Positions 57,901 through 64,000 of a DNA stretch of 64,000 nt are shown one piece after another (within the stretch, counting starts at the first letter, position 1; every line of letters begins with the position of its first letter). Under the pieces are notes generated by a model. It was not told the DNA's origin and made no database searches. It saw only the letters and a program-made list of their open reading frames with translations. The stretch comes from Arenicola marina (lineage: Eukaryota > Annelida > Polychaeta > Arenicolidae), in contig OZ025248.1 in assembly GCA_964019135.1 (NCBI GenBank), positions 43,517,670-43,581,669 of the forward strand, in the 5' to 3' direction. A program made the translations under genes and the position numbers.

Positions 57901-60900
57901 GGGGAGACGACAAGGCTCATCACAAGTAGACAAATGGGGTGACGACAAGGCTCATCACAAGTAGACAAATGGGGTGACGACAAGGCTCATCACAAGTAGA
58001 CAAATGGGGTGACGACAAGGCTCATCACAAATAGACAAATGGGGTGACGACAAGGCTCATCACAAGTAGACAAATGGGGTGACGACAAGGCTCATCACAA
58101 GTAGACAAATGGGGTGACGACAAGGCTCATCACAAGTAGACAAATGGGGTGACGACAAGGCTCATCACAAGTAGACAAATGGGGGTGACGACAAGGCTTA
58201 TCACAAGTAGACAAATGGGGTGACGACAAGGCTCATCACAAGTAGACAAATGGGGGTGACGACAAGGTTCATCACAAGTAGACAAATGGGGGTGACGACA
58301 AGGCTCATCCCAAGTAGACAAATGGGGTGACGACAAGGCTCATCACAAGTAGACAAATGGGGTGACGACAAGGCTCATCACAAGTAGACAAATGGGGGTG
58401 ACGACAAGGCTTATCACAAGTAGACAAATGGGGTGACGACAAGGCTCATCACAAGTAGACAAATGGGGTGACGACAAGGCTCATCACAAGTAGACAAATG
58501 GGGTGACGACAAGGCTCACCACAAGTAGACAAATGGGGTGACGACAAGGCTCATCACAAGTAGACAAATGGGGTGACGACAAGGCTCATCACAAGTAGAC
58601 AAATGGGGGTGACGACAAGGCTTATCACAAGTAGACAAATGTGGTGACGACAAGGCTCATCACAAGTAGACAAATGGGGGTGACGACAAGGTTCATCACA
58701 AGTAGACAAATGGGGGTGACGACAAGGCTCATCCCAAGTAGACAAATGGGGTGACGACAAGGCTCATCACAAGTAGACAAATGGGGGTGACGACAAGGCT
58801 CATCCCAAGTAGACAAATGGGGGTGACGACAAGGCTCACCACAAGTAGACAAATGGGGTGACGACAAGGCTCATCACAAGTAGACAAATGGGGTGACGAC
58901 AGGGCTCATCACAAGTAGACAAATGGGGTGACGACAAGGCTTATCACAAATAGACAATTGGGGGTGACGACAAGGCTCATCACAAGTAGACAAATGGGGG
59001 TGACGACAGGGCTCATCACAAGTAGACAAATGGGGGTGAAGACAAGGCTCACCACCAGTAGACAAATGGGGGTGACGACAAGGCTCATCACAAGTAGACA
59101 AATGGGGGTGACGACAAGGCTCACCACAAGTAGACAAATGGGGGTGACGACAAGGGTCATCCCAAGTAGACAAATGGGGGTGACGACAAGGCTCATCCCA
59201 AGTAGACAAATGGGGTGACGACAAGGCTCATCACAAGTAGACAAATGGGGGTGACAAGGCTCATCACAAGTAGACAAATGGGGGTGACGACAAGGCTCAT
59301 CACAAGTAGACAAATGGGGTGACGACAAGGCTCATCCCAAGTAGACAAATGGGGTGACGACAAGGCTCATCACAAGTAGACAAATGGGGTGACGACAAGG
59401 CTCATCACAAGTAGACAAATGGGGGTGACGACAAGGTTCATCACAAGTAGACAAATGGGGTGACGACAAGGCTCATCACAAGTAGACAAATGGGGTGACG
59501 ACAAGGTTCATCACAAGTAGACAAATGGGGTGACGACAAGGCTAATCACAAGTAGACAAATGGGGTGACGACAAGGCTCATCACAACTAGACAAATGGGG
59601 GTGACGACAAGGCTCATCACAAGTAGACAAATGGGGTGACGACAAGGCTCATCACAAGTAGACAAATGGGGTGAAGACAAGGCTCATCACAAGTAGACAA
59701 ATGGGGGTGACGAAAAGGCTCATCACAAGTAGACAAATGGGGGTGACGACAAGGCTCATCACAAGTAGACAAATGGGGGTGACGACAAGGCTCATCACAA
59801 GTAGACAAATGGGGGTGACGACAAGGCTCATCACAAGTAGACAAATGGGGTGACGACAAGGTTCATCACAAGTAGACAAATGGGGTGACGACAAGGCTAA
59901 TCACAAGTAGACAAATGGGGTGACGACAAGGCTCATCACAAGTAGACAAATGGGGTGACGACAAGGCTCATCACAAGTAGACAAATGGGGGTGACGACAA
60001 GGCTCATCACAAGTAGACAAATGGGGGTGACGACAAGGCTCATCACAAGTTGACAAATGGGGGTGACGACAAGGCTCATCACAAGTAGACAAATGGGGGT
60101 GACGACAAGGCTCATCACAAGTAGACAAATGGGGTGACGACAAGGTTCATCACAAGTAGACAAATGGGGTGACGACAAGGCTAATCACAAGTAGACAAAT
60201 GGGGTGACGACAAGGCTCATCACAAGTAGACAAATGGGGGTGACGACAAGGCTCATCACAAGTAGACAAATGGGGTGACGACAAGGCTCATCACAAGTAG
60301 ACAAATGGGGTGACGACAAGGCTCATCACAAGTAGACAAATGGGGTGACGACAAGGCTCATCACAAGTAGACAAATGGGGGTGACGACAAGGTTCATCAC
60401 AAGTAGACAAATGGGGTGACGACAAGGTTCATCACAAGTAGACAAATGGGGGTGACGACAAGGTTCATCACAAGTAGACAAATGGGGTGACGACAAGGTT
60501 CATCACAAGTAGACAAATGGGGGTGACGACAAGGCTCATCACAAGTAGACAAATGGGGTGACGACAAGGCTCATCACAAGTAGACAAATGGGGGTGACAA
60601 GGCTCATCACAAGTAGACAAATGGGGGTGACGACAAGGCTCATCACAAGTAGACAGATGGGGTGACGACAAGGCTAATCACAAGTAGACAAATGGGGTGA
60701 CGACAAGGCTCATCACAAGTAGACAAATGGGGGTGACGACAAGGCTCATCACAAGTAGACAAATGGGGGTGACGACAAGGATCATCACAAGTAGACAAAT
60801 GGGGGTGACGACAAGGTTCATCACAAATAGACAAATGGGGTGACGACAAGGCTAATCACAAGTAGACAAATGGGGTGACGACAAGGCTCATCACAAGTAG

Positions 60901-63900
60901 ACAAATGGGGGTGACGACAAGGCTCATCACAAGTAGACAAATGGGGTGACGACAAGGCTCATCACAAGTAGACAAATGGGGTGACGACAAGGCTCATCAC
61001 AAGTAGACAAATGGGGTGACGACAAGGCTCACCACAAGTAGACAAATGGGGGTGACGACAAGGCTCATCACAAGTAGACAAATGGGGTGACGACAAGGCT
61101 CATCACAAGTAGACAAATGGGGTGACGACAAGGCTCACCACAAGTAGACAAATGGGGGTGACGACAAGGCTCATCACAAGTAGACAAATGGGGTGACGAC
61201 AAGGCTCATCACAAGTAGACAAATGGGGTGACGACAAGGCTCACCACAAGTAGACAAATGGGGGTGACGACAAGGCTCATCACAAGTAGACAAATGGGGG
61301 TGACAAGGCTCATCACAAGTAGACAAATGGGGTGACGACAAGGCTCACCACAAGTAGACACATGGGGGTGACGACAAGGCTCATCACAAGTAGACAAATG
61401 GGGTGACGACAAGGTTCATCACAAGTAGACAAATGGGGTGACGACAAGGCTCACCACAAGTAGACAAATGGGGGTGACGACAAGGCTAATCACAAGTAGA
61501 CAAATGGGGTGACGACAAGGCTCACCACAAGTAGACAAATGGGGTGACGACAAGGCTCATCACAAGTAGACAAATGGGGTGACGACAAGGCTCATCACAA
61601 GTAGACAAATGGGGGTGACGACAAGGCTTATCACAAGTAGACAAATGGGGTGACGACAAGGCTCATCACAAGTAGACAAATGGGGGTGACGACAAGGTTC
61701 ATCACAAGTAGACAAATGGGGGTGACGACAAGGCTCATCCCAAGTAGACAAATGGGGTGACGACAAGGCTCATCACAAGTAGACAAATGGGGTGACGACA
61801 AGGCTCATCACAAGTAGACAAATGGGGGTGACGACAAGGCTTATCACAAGTAGACAAATGGGGTGACGACAAGGCTCATCACAAGTAGACAAATGGGGTG
61901 ACGACAAGGCTCATCACAAGTAGACAAATGGGGTGACGACAAGGCTCACCACAAGTAGACAAATGGGGTGACGACAAGGCTCATCACAAGTAGACAAATG
62001 GGGTGACGACAAGGCTCATCACAAGTAGACAAATGGGGGTGACGACAAGGCTTATCACAAGTAGACAAATGGGGTGACGACAAGGCTCATCACAAGTAGA
62101 CAAATGGGGGTGACGACAAGGTTCATCACAAGTAGACAAATGGGGGTGACGACAAGGCTCATCCCAAGTAGACAAATGGGGTGACGACAAGGCTCATCAC
62201 AAGTAGACAAATGGGGGTGACGACAAGGCTCATCCCAAGTAGACAAATGGGGGTGACGACAAGGCTCACCACAAGTAGACAAATGGGGTGACGACAAGGC
62301 TCATCACAAGTAGACAAATGGGGTGACGACAGGGCTCATCACAAGTAGACAAATGGGGTGACGACAAGGCTTATCACAAATAGACAATTGGGGGTGACGA
62401 CAAGGCTCATCACAAGTAGACAAATGGGGGTGACGACAGGGCTCATCACAAGTAGACAAATGGGGGTGAAGACAAGGCTCACCACCAGTAGACAAATGGG
62501 GGTGACGACAAGGCTCATCACAAGTAGACAAATGGGGGTGACGACAAGGCTCACCACAAGTAGACAAATGGGGGTGACGACAAGGGTCATCCCAAGTAGA
62601 CAAATGGGGGTGACGACAAGGCTCATCCCAAGTAGACAAATGGGGTGACGACAAGGCTCATCACAAGTAGACAAATGGGGGTGACAAGGCTCATCACAAG
62701 TAGACAAATGGGGGTGACGACAAGGCTCATCACAAGTAGACAAATGGGGTGACGACAAGGCTCATCACAAGTAGACAAATGGGGTGACGACATGGCTCAT
62801 CACAAGTAGACAAATGGGGTGACGACAAGGCTCATCACAAGTAGACAAATGGGGGTGACGACAAGGTTCATCACAAGTAGACAAATGGGGTGACGACAAG
62901 GCTCATCACAAGTAGACAAATGGGGTGACGACAAGGTTCATCACAAGTAGACAAATGGGGTGACGACAAGGCTAATCACAAGTAGACAAATGGGGTGACG
63001 ACAAGGCTCATCACAACTAGACAAATGGGGGTGACGACAAGGCTCATCACAAGTAGACAAATGGGGTGACGACAAGGCTCATCACAAGTAGACAAATGGG
63101 GTGAAGACAAGGCTCATCACAAGTAGACAAATGGGGGTGACGAAAAGGCTCATCACAAGTAGACAAATGGGGGTGACGACAAGGCTCATCACAAGTAGAC
63201 AAATGGGGGTGACGACAAGGCTCATCACAAGTAGACAAATGGGGGTGACGACAAGGCTCATCACAAGTAGACAAATGGGGTGACGACAAGGTTCATCACA
63301 AGTAGACAAATGGGGTGACGACAAGGCTAATCACAAGTAGACAAATGGGGTGACGACAAGGCTCATCACAAGTAGACAAATGGGGTGACGACAAGGCTCA
63401 TCACAAGTAGACAAATGGGGGTGACGACAAGGCTCATCACAAGTAGACAAATGGGGGTGACGACAAGGCTCATCACAAGTTGACAAATGGGGGTGACGAC
63501 AAGGCTCATCACAAGTAGACAAATGGGGGTGACGACAAGGCTCATCACAAGTAGACAAATGGGGTGACGACAAGGTTCATCACAAGTAGACAAATGGGGT
63601 GACGACAAGGCTAATCACAAGTAGACAAATGGGGTGACGACAAGGCTCATCACAAGTAGACAAATGGGGGTGACGACAAGGCTCATCACAAGTAGACAAA
63701 TGGGGTGACGACAAGGCTCATCACAAGTAGACAAATGGGGTGACGACAAGGCTCATCACAAGTAGACAAATGGGGTGACGACAAGGCTCATCACAAGTAG
63801 ACAAATGGGGGTGACGACAAGGTTCATCACAAGTAGACAAATGGGGTGACGACAAGGTTCATCACAAGTAGACAAATGGGGGTGACGACAAGGTTCATCA

Positions 63901-64000
63901 CAAGTAGACAAATGGGGTGACGACAAGGTTCATCACAAGTAGACAAATGGGGGTGACGACAAGGCTCATCACAAGTAGACAAATGGGGTGACGACAAGGC
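54929..64000. repeat. 35/36-bp satellite array, over 9 kb, open at right edge
   Basis: The unit contains GTAGACAAATGGGGTGACGA and CAAGGCTCATCACAA; the G run has four or five G, giving 35 or 36 bp. About 255 copies. Common variants are CTCACC, GTTCATC, CTTATC, CTAATC, ATCCCAAG and a shortened GGGGGTGACAAGG form. On the - strand the period yields peptides such as HLSTCDEPCRHP, which I treat as by-products. The array lies in an SMS intron. Confidence 0.97.
58130..60570. repeat. Block of about 2.4 kb duplicated at 61560-64000
   Basis: The variant pattern of this stretch recurs at an offset of exactly 3430 bp up to the window end. I noticed only a few differences (for example 58652, 59336 and 59363). 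Left of 58130 the two sites disagree, so the block begins near there. Confidence 0.88.

Noticed and set aside
54929-64000. Cysteine-rich repeat proteins (HLSTCDEPCRHP) or a CRISPR array
   Set aside because: Frames break wherever the unit is 35 rather than 36 bp. Copies are head-to-tail without spacers, in an animal gene, so it is neither protein nor CRISPR.

Overview
This is metazoan (intron-rich, multi-exon) DNA. I infer an invertebrate deuterostome or lophotrochozoan, with amphioxus (Branchiostoma) as my best guess at about 0.6. The reasons are the extreme load of minisatellites inside introns, GC-rich codon third positions in the exons, a CR1/L2-type LINE ending in an ATTCTG microsatellite, and tRNA-derived SINEs. 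No species can be fixed from the sequence alone.

Two protein genes are supported. From 198 to at least 38779 (possibly 46164) on the + strand lies most of a receptor-type protein tyrosine phosphatase, missing its 5' exons. It has six fibronectin III (FN3) domains, a cysteine-containing membrane-proximal domain, one transmembrane helix, one cytoplasmic phosphatase domain and a PIYEN tail. This is the layout of the R3 group (PTPRB/PTPRJ/PTPRO/PTPRQ kind). I traced about 29 exons by splice sites and phase; they join in frame except around one FN3 domain (13929-16034). The catalytic loop reads [11 protein letters not shown], so the invariant CX5R arginine is replaced by proline. On the - strand, 51288-54741 holds the six 3' exons of spermine synthase (SMS). 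Two of its introns look like minor-spliceosome (U12) introns, one AT-AC and one GT-AG. The SMS 5' exons lie beyond the right edge.

About 40% of the window is tandem repeats, nearly all in introns. The largest are a 58-bp array (7491-11420) and a 35/36-bp satellite from about 54929 to the window end (over 9 kb) in an SMS intron. Within that satellite a block of about 2.4 kb recurs 3430 bp downstream almost without change. Several smaller arrays in the phosphatase gene are built from exon-intron junctions (exon 1 donor, exon 6 donor, exon 24 acceptor, exon 27 donor, and a candidate last exon), so the true splice site is followed or preceded by a series of near-identical decoys. This repeated behaviour in one gene is the most unusual feature of the window.

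Other mobile DNA: an almost full-length LINE (about 39.7-43.45 kb), two diverged collinear copies of an unclassified repeat of about 2 kb (25168-27331 and about 32780-35060), three SINEs, and a MITE-like element whose right end seems to have seeded a 37-bp minisatellite (4165-4942).
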